Below are positions 52,709 to 61,435 of a DNA stretch of 64,000 nt, one piece after another (the first letter of the stretch is position 1; each line of letters opens with the position of its first letter). The position numbers and the translations under genes were made by a program. The stretch comes from Virgibacillus sp. AGTR. GTDB taxonomy: Bacteria; Bacillota; Bacilli; Bacillales; Amphibacillaceae. A model generated the notes under the pieces. That model had not been told where the DNA came from. It made no database searches and saw nothing but the letters and a program-made list of their open reading frames with translations. The stretch is taken from NCBI RefSeq assembly GCF_016919725.2, contig NZ_JAJERH010000001.1, forward strand, positions 124,001 through 188,000, in the 5' to 3' direction.

Positions 52709-53470
52709 TTAATTAGATAGAAAGGCTTCCTCCCCAACTATTGTATTGACAAGACGACCGATTTCTTCTATCTCGGTTACTACTTCATCTCCTACTGCTG
52801 TATCTATGGAGCCCTTTGGGGTGCCGGTTAAAATAATGTCTCCTGGGAACAGGGTCATAAATCCACTTAAGTATTCAATTAACTCTGGAATTCCTAAAAG
52901 CATATCAGCAGTTGATCCTTCTTGTGTTTTTTCTCCATTGACGTATGTACGCAATGCTAAATTCATAGGATCCTTCACATCGGCTTTATCTACATACCAT
53001 GGTCCTATTGGTGTACAACCGTCACGATTTTTCACTCTTAAGTTTGGCCGGTAATAATTCTCTAAGTAATCACGTAACGCGTAATCATTTGCAATTGTGT
53101 ATCCTTTAACATAATCATATGCAACTTCTTTTCTTATCTGTTTCGCTTCCTTGCCAATGACGACCGCTAATTCACATTCATAATGCATAAATGCAACATC
53201 ACTTGGACGCATGGTGCTGGCTTTGTGACCAATTAGTGTATTTGGACCTTTAAAGAATACAAGTGGGTCTTTTTGAGTTGGAGAAAACGATAATTCCTTC
53301 GCATGATCGGCATAATTCAAACCTAATGTAAAAATTGTATTTGGCTTAACTGGAGGCAGCCACACTGCCTGATCTTCGCTTACCATTCTTCCATCATTTA
53401 GTTGGATACCATCCTCTGTAACAACTGCTTCATGGACAAGTCCCTGATAAGCAATTCGTGCATGCTTCAT
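52709..53470 (-). CDS. hpaG2: Fumarylacetoacetate hydrolase family protein (HpaG C-terminal half equivalent)
   Basis: A 253-aa FAH-fold enzyme. TLGLNYADHAKEL, the metal-binding FMHYECELAVVIGKEA and PIGPWYVDKADV are the hallmarks; MTLFPGDIILTGTPKG closes the active site. In enteric bacteria HpaG is one chain with two FAH modules that decarboxylates 5-oxopent-3-ene-1,2,5-tricarboxylate and isomerises the product; here the modules are separate genes. It overlaps hpaG1 by four bases. Confidence 0.88.
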   Translation of the reverse strand: MKHARIAYQGLVHEAVVTEDGIQLNDGRMVSEDQAVWLPPVKPNTIFTLGLNYADHAKELSFSPTQKDPLVFFKGPNTLIGHKASTMRPSDVAFMHYECELAVVIGKEAKQIRKEVAYDYVKGYTIANDYALRDYLENYYRPNLRVKNRDGCTPIGPWYVDKADVKDPMNLALRTYVNGEKTQEGSTADMLLGIPELIEYLSGFMTLFPGDIILTGTPKGSIDTAVGDEVVTEIEEIGRLVNTIVGEEAFLSN

Positions 53471-54255
53471 GCTCTCCCTCCTACTAGTGCTTCTTCGGTA
53501 GTTATCGTATTTTCTAATATACCTATCTTGTTAATTTCAATCTGTACAACATCATTTATTCTGGCAACAGGTGGGTCTTCTGGTATGCCAACTAATAGCA
53601 CATCCCCTTTTGCTAATGTCATAAACGCGGTCACATCAGCAATTAGTTTCTCAACGGAACGAATAAGATTTTTCGTATTATTTTCTTGTTTCAACACACC
53701 ATTAATCCTTACTCGAATCTGTAAATCATTAGGGCTATCTACAGAGTCACGTGTTACAACCCAGGGTCCAATTGGACAAAAACCATCGCGAGCCTTTTCT
53801 TTAATAGCTGGTCGATAAACACTATCATGTGGAATAGTAACATCATTTACAATCGTATATCCTTCTACGTACGATAATGCTTCGACTTCATTAACCTTGG
53901 TTGCTGATTTACCTATTACAACACCTAAGGCTGCACCCATCTCTAGTTCTGAAATGTCCTCAGGTAGGACAATCATCGATCCTGCAGAAGCAAATGTATT
54001 GACAGGTTTAATATATAAAATCGGTGCTTTGGGAGGGGCTAGATATGGTGCTTCATACATAGCCTTTTCTAGTTGTTTGTATTCGCCCTGATAGTTTAAT
54101 AACGTACCGTAAACTGTTCCAGACACAGGGATATCATACGAAACCTCCTCTTGCTTATACGATGTTCCAGCAATTTCGATTTTCCCATTTTCAACATCGA
54201 CCTTGGCTTCCCTATAATGCTGTATACCTGACATCTTTAAGCGAACGGTCTTCAT
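53467..54255 (-). CDS. hpaG1: Fumarylacetoacetate hydrolase family protein (HpaG N-terminal half equivalent)
   Basis: A 262-aa FAH-fold protein beginning with a short beta domain (MKTVRLKMSGIQHYREAKV), then VYGTLLNYQGEYKQL, the metal-site region ELEMGAALGVVIGKSA and GFCPIGPWVVTRDSVD. It pairs with the next gene as the two-subunit form of the HpaG isomerase/decarboxylase. One of the two FAH proteins might instead act as the HpaH-type hydratase that is otherwise missing. Confidence 0.85.
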   Translation of the reverse strand: MKTVRLKMSGIQHYREAKVDVENGKIEIAGTSYKQEEVSYDIPVSGTVYGTLLNYQGEYKQLEKAMYEAPYLAPPKAPILYIKPVNTFASAGSMIVLPEDISELEMGAALGVVIGKSATKVNEVEALSYVEGYTIVNDVTIPHDSVYRPAIKEKARDGFCPIGPWVVTRDSVDSPNDLQIRVRINGVLKQENNTKNLIRSVEKLIADVTAFMTLAKGDVLLVGIPEDPPVARINDVVQIEINKIGILENTITTEEALVGGRA

Positions 54256-54288
54256 GATTCATCATCCTTTTTTCTGAGCTATATACCA

Positions 54289-54335
54289 AGCTTAAGCAAT
54301 ACCCAATCCTGTTACAAAAGATTATTGCTTAAGCT
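54289..54335. promoter_or_regulatory. 13-bp inverted repeat between the aldolase and hpaG1
   Basis: AGCTTAAGCAATA (54289-54301) and TATTGCTTAAGCT (54323-54335), perfect, 21-base loop, no T-run. In the polycistronic message it would fold as a stem-loop and could act as a processing or stability element, or be an operator. Confidence 0.5.
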
Positions 54336-54412
54336 CGAAGTACTATGAAAAAATATACCCATAAGCCTCATTGCCCATTGACTAGCTTACTTTTGCTCTT
54401 ATGTTGTTCTCC

Positions 54413-55333
54413 TTAAGTGGGCTGTAAAAGTTTCCCGTATTCAACCAAGGTTTCACGAATTTCGTTTTGAAGCGATTTTGAAGGTAAATCCATCGGCAGT
54501 CGTAATACGGGTTCGATTTTCCCCATCATCCCTAAAGCTGTCTTTACTGGTGCAGGGTTTGTATCTTTAAATAGGACATCATTTAATTTCATTAATTCAA
54601 AATGCAAGTCTTGTGCACGCTTCACATCCCCCATTGTCCATGCATCATGCATCTCCGCTACCTTTGCTGGTTCTACATTAGCTGTTGCACTGATTGATCC
54701 TGCACCACCAATAGTCAACATCGGATAACAAAGTAATTCAATACCTGAATATAATAGGAAGTCTCTACCACAACGAAGCATTACTCTGTTCACATGTTCA
54801 AAATCCTTATTTGATTCTTTAACACCCACAATATTTGGACAATCCTCATTTAATTTAGCTAATGTTTCTACTTCCATATTTAATGCAGTGCGACCCGGAA
54901 TATTATATACAATAATTGGTATATCCACCGAATCTGCTACCGTCTTGAAATGCTTATATAATGCTTGCTGATTCGGTTTATTATAATATGGAACAATAAC
55001 CATGGCTGCATCTGCACCAATTTCTTGTGCCTTTCTTGTTAAATACATGGTTTCATCGTGGTTCGTTGAGCCAGTACCTGGTGCAAATGGTACTCGACCA
55101 TTAATTGTTTTCTTCGCGTTATCCATTACTTTGACCCGTTCTTCAATGGTCAGTGAACTTGGTTCCCCTGATGTACCTGTAACAGAAATCGCATGTGTAC
55201 CATTGTTCAACTGATATTCAATCAGTTCCGATTGTTTATCGTAATCAATTGAAAAATCAGCTTTGAACGGTGTAATAACTGGAGTGATTGACCCCCTTAA
55301 ACGCTGCTTTATTTCCTCATATGTCTTGGTCAT
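54413..55333 (-). CDS. DapA-like class I aldolase (DHDPS/NAL family)
   Basis: A 306-aa TIM-barrel lyase. The family fold shows GSITPVITPFKADFSIDYD, VTGTSGEPSSLTIEER, VYNIPGRT (tyrosine) and the Schiff-base lysine in NIVGVKESNKD near residue 165. Within the hpa operon its likely job is cleavage of 2,4-dihydroxyhept-2-ene-1,7-dioate to pyruvate and succinic semialdehyde, replacing the class II HpaI aldolase, which is absent. A lysine-biosynthetic role is less likely here. The ATG at 55333 is better spaced from AAAGG than the ATG at 55342. Confidence 0.85.
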   Translation of the reverse strand: MTKTYEEIKQRLRGSITPVITPFKADFSIDYDKQSELIEYQLNNGTHAISVTGTSGEPSSLTIEERVKVMDNAKKTINGRVPFAPGTGSTNHDETMYLTRKAQEIGADAAMVIVPYYNKPNQQALYKHFKTVADSVDIPIIVYNIPGRTALNMEVETLAKLNEDCPNIVGVKESNKDFEHVNRVMLRCGRDFLLYSGIELLCYPMLTIGGAGSISATANVEPAKVAEMHDAWTMGDVKRAQDLHFELMKLNDVLFKDTNPAPVKTALGMMGKIEPVLRLPMDLPSKSLQNEIRETLVEYGKLLQPT

Positions 55334-55374
55334 TTTGCTCATCCTTTCTTTTCATTAAACGATTTGAATTAACC

Positions 55375-56355
55375 TTATAGTACAAATTGCGGTTTTCTTT
55401 TTTTCAATTTCGGTTCATGTAGCGGCAATTTTCTCTCAGTTTGTACATCCAAAACTCTAGACGCTTCTTCAAACCAGCTGTCCGGCGCTTCATGTCCCCA
55501 AAATGTTTGTCGCATTGGATCATCTAAATCCCACTTAATTGGTTTGAAGTCGGGGTCACTCGTTAAATAATCTCCATTATATAATTCAATTCGATGACCA
55601 TCTGGATCTCTTAGGTACAAGAAGAAGGCATTGGATAATCCATGACGACCTGGCCCACGTTCAATATTTGGTCCATACCCCATAGCCGCAAGCACATCAC
55701 AACCATCTATTAAACTCATTGGGTCTTTTAGCCAAAAACCAATGTGATGTAGCCGTGGTCCTTGCCCATTCATGAATGCAACATCATGAACGGATGGCTT
55801 ACGATGTAGCCAAGCAGCCCATATTTTATCTTCTTCTCCAACGGTATATTCTGAACACATAAATCCAAGTTGGTTGATATAAAAGTCATATGCTTGCTCC
55901 ACATTTGGTACCATACAGTTAAAATGATCAATCCGCTGTACTTTCGCACCTTTATACAGGTCATAGCGTTGTAATAGGCGGTCAACCGTCTCCATTTCTG
56001 CGTAAAATTCTAATGGTAAACCAGAAATATCTTGAACTCGTAATGCACGCCCAAGTGCTCGTTGTGTTCCTTTTTCTAACCACTTCGCATCATTGCCTTG
56101 GCTAAGAAAGAATTTCTCCAGTTCATCGAGATCTTTTTCAGAGGTAACTTTATAGCTTATTGCTTCCACAGCAGCCTCCGGTTTCTTTCTTAACCAGAGG
56201 CTGTGATGATTGTGTTCTTCCAGCCCGCGGAAAAAAATATTCTCATCATCCGCTTCTGACTCGATAAATCCGAGCGCTTCATAAAAAGCTTTAGACTTTT
56301 TTAAATCGGTTACGTGTAAAATGGCACGACCTGAACGAATAATATCAAAGTTCAT
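55375..56355 (-). CDS. hpaD: 3,4-dihydroxyphenylacetate 2,3-dioxygenase
   Basis: A 326-aa extradiol ring-cleavage enzyme of the type I (VOC) class. Metal ligands fit histidine in QRIDHFNCMV (near 145), histidine in RLHHIGFWL (near 204) and glutamate in HRIELYNGDY (near 257). It opens homoprotocatechuate to the semialdehyde used by HpaE. GGGGAGGGG lies before the ATG at 56355, which is therefore chosen over an ATG at 56385. It follows hpaE by 38 bases. Confidence 0.93.
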   Translation of the reverse strand: MNFDIIRSGRAILHVTDLKKSKAFYEALGFIESEADDENIFFRGLEEHNHHSLWLRKKPEAAVEAISYKVTSEKDLDELEKFFLSQGNDAKWLEKGTQRALGRALRVQDISGLPLEFYAEMETVDRLLQRYDLYKGAKVQRIDHFNCMVPNVEQAYDFYINQLGFMCSEYTVGEEDKIWAAWLHRKPSVHDVAFMNGQGPRLHHIGFWLKDPMSLIDGCDVLAAMGYGPNIERGPGRHGLSNAFFLYLRDPDGHRIELYNGDYLTSDPDFKPIKWDLDDPMRQTFWGHEAPDSWFEEASRVLDVQTERKLPLHEPKLKKRKPQFVL

Positions 56356-56393
56356 GCTGGCATTCCCCTCCCCATATAAAATCATGACAGCTA

Positions 56394-57896
56394 TTACTTT
56401 CCAAATTGCGGAATAGGATGATCCTTTAAAGCAACATGGATAATTTGTGTTTCCGTATAGAATTCAAAGGCATAATGTCCACCTTCACGACCAATTCCAC
56501 TGTGCTTTGATCCTCCAAATGGTGTTCTTAAATCACGTACATTCTGTGAATTCACCCATAACATACCAGAATCAATCGCTTGAGCAACACGATGCCCCCG
56601 TTGTATATTCTGTGTCCAAACGTAACCAGCTAAGCCGTAGCGAACATCGTTAGCTAAGTCAATAACTTCTTGTTCATCTGTAAATGTCATTGCAGCAATA
56701 ACTGGTCCAAATATTTCTTCCTGTATCACACGCATTTGATTAGTTGCATTCAGAATAAGGGTTGGCGCAACGTAATTACCTTTGCTGTCTGGAACATTTC
56801 CACTAATTACTTCGCATCCTTCTTTTTTAGCAATTTCAAGATAATTCCTGACATTAGCATAATGATTTTTATGAATAAGTGGACCAACCTGTGTATCTGC
56901 TTCTAACGGATCTCCTACTTTTATCTTGTTTATACGTTGTTTTAACTTATGAATAAACTCATCAGCTATATGTTCATGCACATACAAGCGCGAATTCGCC
57001 GTACAGCGCTCTCCATTAAACGAGAATATCCCCCATGTACATGCATCAAGTGCACGTTCAACATCAGCATCGTCAAAAACAATAATTGGTGATTTTCCAC
57101 CTAACTCCATAGAAAAGCTCTTCAAAGCGTCCGCACCATTTTTTAAGATTTCTGAGCCAGTAGTCGTCTCTCCAGTAAATGAAATCAACTCAACATCGGG
57201 ATGTGCTACAAGGGAAGCACCTGCTGTTTCTCCATAGCCGTGAACTACATTAAATACGCCTTTAGGAAGTCCTGCCTTGTCTATGATTTCTGCCAATCGA
57301 TTAGCAGTCAATGGAGACCACTCCGCCGGCTTTAAGATAACGGTATTCCCAGTAGCCAATGCTGGTGCTATTTTCCATGTTTCTAACATAAATGGTGCAT
57401 TCCATGGTGTAATTAACCCAGCAATACCAATTGGTTTATGAATGGTATAATTTAAAAATTCATCATCCACTTGATATGCTTCTCCTACCATGCGCGTAGA
57501 AACCATTTCAGCATAAAAACGGAAATTATAGGCTGCTCTACTCACCATTTTCTTGGTTTGACTTATTGGTAAACCAGTATCAAATGATTCTAGAGGGGCT
57601 ATCTCTTCAATATGCTCATCAATAAGATCTGCAATTTTGTAGACATATGCAAGCCGATCTTTTACTTTTAAGTTGCCCCATTCTCCGTTAAAGGCAGCTC
57701 TTGCTGCCTGTACAGCTTTCTTAATATCAGCTTGATCACCTGATGCAACCTTGTTTATGGTTTCATTTGTATATGGACTTATATTTTCAAATGTGTGCTG
57801 ACTTTCGGCTTCAACGAATTCTCCATTGATATAGAGCTTGATATCTTTTGTTTGCTGTTTCATTTTCAAATGCTGATCAGCTACTTGATTAGCCAT
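56394..57896 (-). CDS. hpaE: 5-carboxymethyl-2-hydroxymuconate semialdehyde dehydrogenase
   Basis: A 500-aa NAD-dependent aldehyde dehydrogenase. Visible are the TPWNAPFMLETWKIAPAL region, the general-base glutamate in MELGGKSP, the nucleophile in FNGERCTANSR and the EEIFGPVIAAM motif. It oxidises the ring-cleavage product to the diacid. It starts the operon hpaE-hpaD-aldolase-hpaG1-hpaG2-hpaF, with AAAGGAG 9 bases upstream and a regulator motif in its promoter. Confidence 0.93.
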   Translation of the reverse strand: MANQVADQHLKMKQQTKDIKLYINGEFVEAESQHTFENISPYTNETINKVASGDQADIKKAVQAARAAFNGEWGNLKVKDRLAYVYKIADLIDEHIEEIAPLESFDTGLPISQTKKMVSRAAYNFRFYAEMVSTRMVGEAYQVDDEFLNYTIHKPIGIAGLITPWNAPFMLETWKIAPALATGNTVILKPAEWSPLTANRLAEIIDKAGLPKGVFNVVHGYGETAGASLVAHPDVELISFTGETTTGSEILKNGADALKSFSMELGGKSPIIVFDDADVERALDACTWGIFSFNGERCTANSRLYVHEHIADEFIHKLKQRINKIKVGDPLEADTQVGPLIHKNHYANVRNYLEIAKKEGCEVISGNVPDSKGNYVAPTLILNATNQMRVIQEEIFGPVIAAMTFTDEQEVIDLANDVRYGLAGYVWTQNIQRGHRVAQAIDSGMLWVNSQNVRDLRTPFGGSKHSGIGREGGHYAFEFYTETQIIHVALKDHPIPQFGK

Positions 57897-57917
57897 GTGA
57901 TTTCCACTCCTTTGAAT

Positions 57918-57941
57918 ATAATATATTAAATCATATATAAT
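57918..57941 (-). promoter_or_regulatory. hpaE promoter -10 with regulator motif
   Basis: ATTATATATGAT (57941-57930 on minus) is followed after 6 bases by TATTAT (57923-57918), the same geometry as in the dctP and gntR promoters. The -35 region (AAATTA) is poor. Confidence 0.6.
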
Positions 57942-57956
57942 AATTTCGATCGTTAA

Positions 57957-58430
57957 CTATACATATTCAACGGGTTCATGTTTTCCGTATTTTCCACCGA
58001 AGAATGTTAACGGATTTCCATCTGTTACATTCATATCGATCACTTTACCAATAAACAATGTATGATCTCCAACTTTTACGCTACGATCTAAATCACATAC
58101 TATGGAGGCTAGAGCGTTTTGGATTACCGGAACTTGTTGTATATAATCAAATTCTATTTCCTCGTCAGCATTTGCTTGACCAGCAAAGTGCATGGAAATA
58201 TCCTGCTGCTTATCAGACAGAAAACTAACAGCAAATTTCTCAGACTGGTTTATTTTATTTAACATATTAGCTCGATTGTCAATGGAAACCGTTATCAATT
58301 GAGGATCTAGTGAAACAGACATAAACGCATTCGCTGTCATGCCATGATGATTATCTCCCGATTTTGTTGTAATTACCGTAACTCCAGTGGCAAATCTCCC
58401 CATTGCATTACGAAACTCTCTGTTTTCCAT
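57957..58430 (-). CDS. hpaC: 4-hydroxyphenylacetate 3-monooxygenase, flavin reductase subunit
   Basis: A 157-aa flavin reductase that supplies reduced FAD to HpaB. Conserved features are FRNAMGRFATGVTVITT at the start, GMTANAFMSVSLDPQLITVSI (flavin contacts) and the GDHTLFIGKV segment near the end. The start ATG has AGGAG upstream. It is 60 bases before hpaE on the same strand but has the hpaE promoter motif between. Confidence 0.93.
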   Translation of the reverse strand: MENREFRNAMGRFATGVTVITTKSGDNHHGMTANAFMSVSLDPQLITVSIDNRANMLNKINQSEKFAVSFLSDKQQDISMHFAGQANADEEIEFDYIQQVPVIQNALASIVCDLDRSVKVGDHTLFIGKVIDMNVTDGNPLTFFGGKYGKHEPVEYV

Positions 58431-58777
58431 GCTAATTCTCCTCCTTTATTGTAAGATGGAAACTGACTCTACGGAAATCATGGAAATTACTTAGAACATC
58501 TATCTTGGTAGTCTTACTCATAACGCATTCGATTTTACTACCACCAACCATTGGCTATCACCGTTATATTGCAATACGCCACTTGAGAACCTTATAGCTT
58601 CCTTCATGTGGCTGCCTGTTGGCTTAAGTAAATTACAATTTATAACTGTATTAGAGAAAGTAATTTTCATTTGATAATGAACACCGAGCCAATTTCTAGG
58701 CTCAATGTATTACCATCAATTTTATTTGGCTTTCATAATAAAATATCGCTACATTTCTGATATGAAAAATGAAAATT
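58431..58777. other. Gap between hpaB and hpaC
   Basis: About 350 bases without an ORF. A short stem GAGCC/GGCTC (about 58684-58701) lacks a T-run. hpaC probably has its own promoter here, but no good hexamers stand out. Confidence 0.35.
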
Positions 58778-60244
58778 TTATAATTTCACTTGCCCCATGT
58801 GCTGACTACTTAAAAAGTCCCGAACTTGGGCTTTATACACTTCTTTATCATATTTATCAAAATACGCCATGCCCATTTTAATTGGATCGCCAAAAAAGTA
58901 GTATTCATAATGCGTTTGGCGACTACCAAATGCACTCATTGTCAAATCCCAAGCTAAACGAAAAATCTGTACGCGCTCATAACCTTCAACGTTTTTTCCT
59001 TGCATAGCACGATGAAGAATTGGACCAATTTCTTCATTTTCGAAATCAGCATATGTTGGTATTCCCATCATGCCTGATGCTCCTAAAATCCTTAGTATTT
59101 CAGCCATTCTCGGATAAACACGAGGAAACCAATTTCTAGCAGCATCTAAAGCTTGGAAATTAGGTGTCATCATCCCCCACCTATCCAATTTTGCGCTATG
59201 CTCAGCTCGAAATAGATGAGATTTCATTGTTTCTAAGGTAAGCATGATTTCTGTGCCTTTATCTTTTACGTGCTGGAATCCATCAATGCCAATCGAATCC
59301 ATTAGTGTAAGAACAACCCCAAGCAGGAATTCAGTTTTAGCGATATCCTTGACAATCACTTGATGTGTCATATGCACAACTGCATTCGTCTCAGAAAATG
59401 CCCGATTACATATGGATGAATTTTCTAAAACGAAGATTCGGTCCCACGGTACAAGTACATGATCAAATGCGACAATGGTATCCCCTTCTTCAAATTTAGA
59501 ACTGAGTGGATGATCATATTGATTCTTTCCATAGTCAAACGATTCACGACTCAAATACTTTAGTCCTGGTGTGTTATTCGGAATTGCAAAAGCTAACGAA
59601 TAAGGATCGTCTAATTCACCTGATTTTTTAACTGTAGATGGAAATACTAGAATTTCATCCGTAATACCACCTTGCGTTGCTAAAAGGCGAATCCCATCAA
59701 CTACGACACCTTCATCATTTTTTTCTACTACATGAAGAGCGACATTTGCATCTTTCTGCTCAGCCTGAATCTTTGCACGATTCACCTGTGGGTGAATTAA
59801 TGTATGGGTCAAACTAATGTCTTTTTCCCTTGCAAAAGTAGCAAAGTTCCTTGCGTTTTCAGCAAACATTGGGTCACCCTCGGCATAGAATTCACTTGCT
59901 GCTCCCATTGCCATAACATCAGCATTTAAATAATCAGGAGATCTTCCCATTAACCCTTTCGTAAAACTTTGCCATTCCATAATTGCCTCACGTCGCTCGA
60001 TTAGTTCATCAATGGTGGTTGGTACCATAAATGTCTTCCCTACTTGGTCTCCTGTAGTAGGAGAAGTGTAGAGCATTTTTTTTGGTTTTTCATATTGAAT
60101 ATCATATAGTCTTGCCATGGACTGAACTGCATTTTTAAATGCCGGATGCTCTGTTACATCTTCAACACGTTCTCCATGAATATACACATTATTATTCGCT
60201 TGCTTTAAACGATCGATATATTGTTTTCCTGATTTTGCTGGCAT
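58778..60244 (-). CDS. hpaB: 4-hydroxyphenylacetate 3-monooxygenase, oxygenase subunit
   Basis: A 488-aa FADH2-dependent monooxygenase that ortho-hydroxylates 4-hydroxyphenylacetate to homoprotocatechuate. Family features are KSGKQYIDRLKQANNNVYIHGERVEDV at the N-terminus, SLTHTLIHPQVNR, VVDGIRLLATQGGITDEILVF and the C-terminal SAFGSRQTHYEYYFFGDP. Its ATG has AGGAGG 8 bases upstream. A perfect cre match lies between 26 and 40 bases upstream, and a LysR gene diverges from it. Confidence 0.94.
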   Translation of the reverse strand: MPAKSGKQYIDRLKQANNNVYIHGERVEDVTEHPAFKNAVQSMARLYDIQYEKPKKMLYTSPTTGDQVGKTFMVPTTIDELIERREAIMEWQSFTKGLMGRSPDYLNADVMAMGAASEFYAEGDPMFAENARNFATFAREKDISLTHTLIHPQVNRAKIQAEQKDANVALHVVEKNDEGVVVDGIRLLATQGGITDEILVFPSTVKKSGELDDPYSLAFAIPNNTPGLKYLSRESFDYGKNQYDHPLSSKFEEGDTIVAFDHVLVPWDRIFVLENSSICNRAFSETNAVVHMTHQVIVKDIAKTEFLLGVVLTLMDSIGIDGFQHVKDKGTEIMLTLETMKSHLFRAEHSAKLDRWGMMTPNFQALDAARNWFPRVYPRMAEILRILGASGMMGIPTYADFENEEIGPILHRAMQGKNVEGYERVQIFRLAWDLTMSAFGSRQTHYEYYFFGDPIKMGMAYFDKYDKEVYKAQVRDFLSSQHMGQVKL

Positions 60245-60269
60245 ATACTTTCCTCCTATACTTTATTAT

Positions 60270-60283
60270 TGTAAGCGGTATCA
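60270..60283. promoter_or_regulatory. cre site in the hpaB leader
   Basis: TGTAAGCGGTATCA fits the cre consensus TGTAANCGNTNNCA at every defined position. Its place just upstream of the hpaB ribosome binding site suggests a CcpA roadblock. Confidence 0.75.
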
Positions 60284-60414
60284 TTTCGGTCCAATGCACA
60301 AACTTTTTTCTGAATAATACCTTTAATTAGAATAATAGCACGATTATTTCTATATTAATAATATCTATTTCATTAGTAATCTATATATATAATATATATT
60401 TGTTTTAAAAGATA

Positions 60415-60465
60415 TTGTTTTTGTACATCAAATCATATATAATCCAATGAAAGTAAGCGTTACCA
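60415..60465. promoter_or_regulatory. Divergent hpaB/lysR control region
   Basis: On plus, TTGTTT (60415) and TATAAT (60438) with 17 bp between them form the lysR promoter. ATCATATATAAT (60432-60443), the motif of the dctP, gntR and hpaE promoters, covers its -10. A second cre-like sequence, AGTAAGCGTTACCA, lies at 60452-60465. On minus, TTGGAT and TACAAA (16-bp spacing) could start a long-leader hpaB message. Confidence 0.6.
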
Positions 60466-60488
60466 ACTAAAAAAGGATGAATAGCTCA

Positions 60489-61394
60489 ATGGAAATAAGA
60501 CATTTACGGTATTTTCAAGCTATAGCTAATGAAGGGCAAATTACCCGAGCAGCTAATAAATTACATATGGCCCAGCCACCACTAAGTCAAAGCTTGAAGT
60601 CATTAGAAGAAGAACTAGGAGTTAAATTATTGGAACGTAACGGGCGTAAAATGGAATTAACAGATGCAGGAACAGTACTCTATAATAAAATTAACGAATT
60701 GTTCGATACATTAGAAGAAACAATTACAGAGGTAAAAGAAACTGGGACGGGTACGAAGGGAAGTATTTCGCTCGGTTGTGTGAAAACTTGCTTCTCTCAC
60801 ATACCAAGGCAAATAAAGCTATTTCAGGAAAAATACCCTCACGTACACTTTTATTTAAAAGAAGGAGATTCCTATTCGCTTGCTGAACAACTAAGTAATC
60901 GAGATATTGACATTGCCATTATTCGTTTACCATTAGAGATGCAAGCCTTTAATTCCCTTTCCCTTCCGGATGAAAAATATATCGTAGTAATGCCAGAACA
61001 ATGGTGCGAATCTTCCATGATAGCTACTACAATGAGACAACTAAGCACATTTCCATTGTTACTATTACACAGAATTAGCGGCATTGGACAATATGAATTA
61101 ATCCTTGATCAATTTGAAAGTTTTAATCTACACCCTAAAATAGTCTGTGAATGTCCAGATGTAGACATGATTCTCCAACTTGTTAGTGAGGAGGTTGGAG
61201 CAACAATTGTTCCTGAGTCGACACTATCTGGACATCAATTACGTGGGCTAAAAACATTAACAATAGAAGATAATACAATCATTTCTCAGTCATCTCTTAT
61301 TTGGTTAAAGGACCGTTACCTTTCTAAAAGTACAAGGCGATTTATTGAATTATTTCAATCCGAAAAGCTTGAGAAAGAAACTATCTTCGAATGA
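60489..61394 (+). CDS. LysR family transcriptional regulator
   Basis: A regulator of about 301 aa with the LysR winged helix (MEIRHLRYFQAIANEGQITRAANKLHMAQPPLSQSLKSLEEELG, broken across residues 1-45) and a periplasmic-binding-like effector domain. Start placement: an ATG at 60477 directly follows AAAGG with no spacing, while ATG at 60489 gives the standard MEIRHL N-terminus. Divergence from hpaB suggests it activates the hydroxylase gene in response to 4-hydroxyphenylacetate. Confidence 0.9.
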   Translation: MEIRHLRYFQAIANEGQITRAANKLHMAQPPLSQSLKSLEEELGVKLLERNGRKMELTDAGTVLYNKINELFDTLEETITEVKETGTGTKGSISLGCVKTCFSHIPRQIKLFQEKYPHVHFYLKEGDSYSLAEQLSNRDIDIAIIRLPLEMQAFNSLSLPDEKYIVVMPEQWCESSMIATTMRQLSTFPLLLLHRISGIGQYELILDQFESFNLHPKIVCECPDVDMILQLVSEEVGATIVPESTLSGHQLRGLKTLTIEDNTIISQSSLIWLKDRYLSKSTRRFIELFQSEKLEKETIFE

Positions 61395-61435
61395 CCGATT
61401 GGATGATACGCATAAGATTTGTTAGTTTCAACCAT

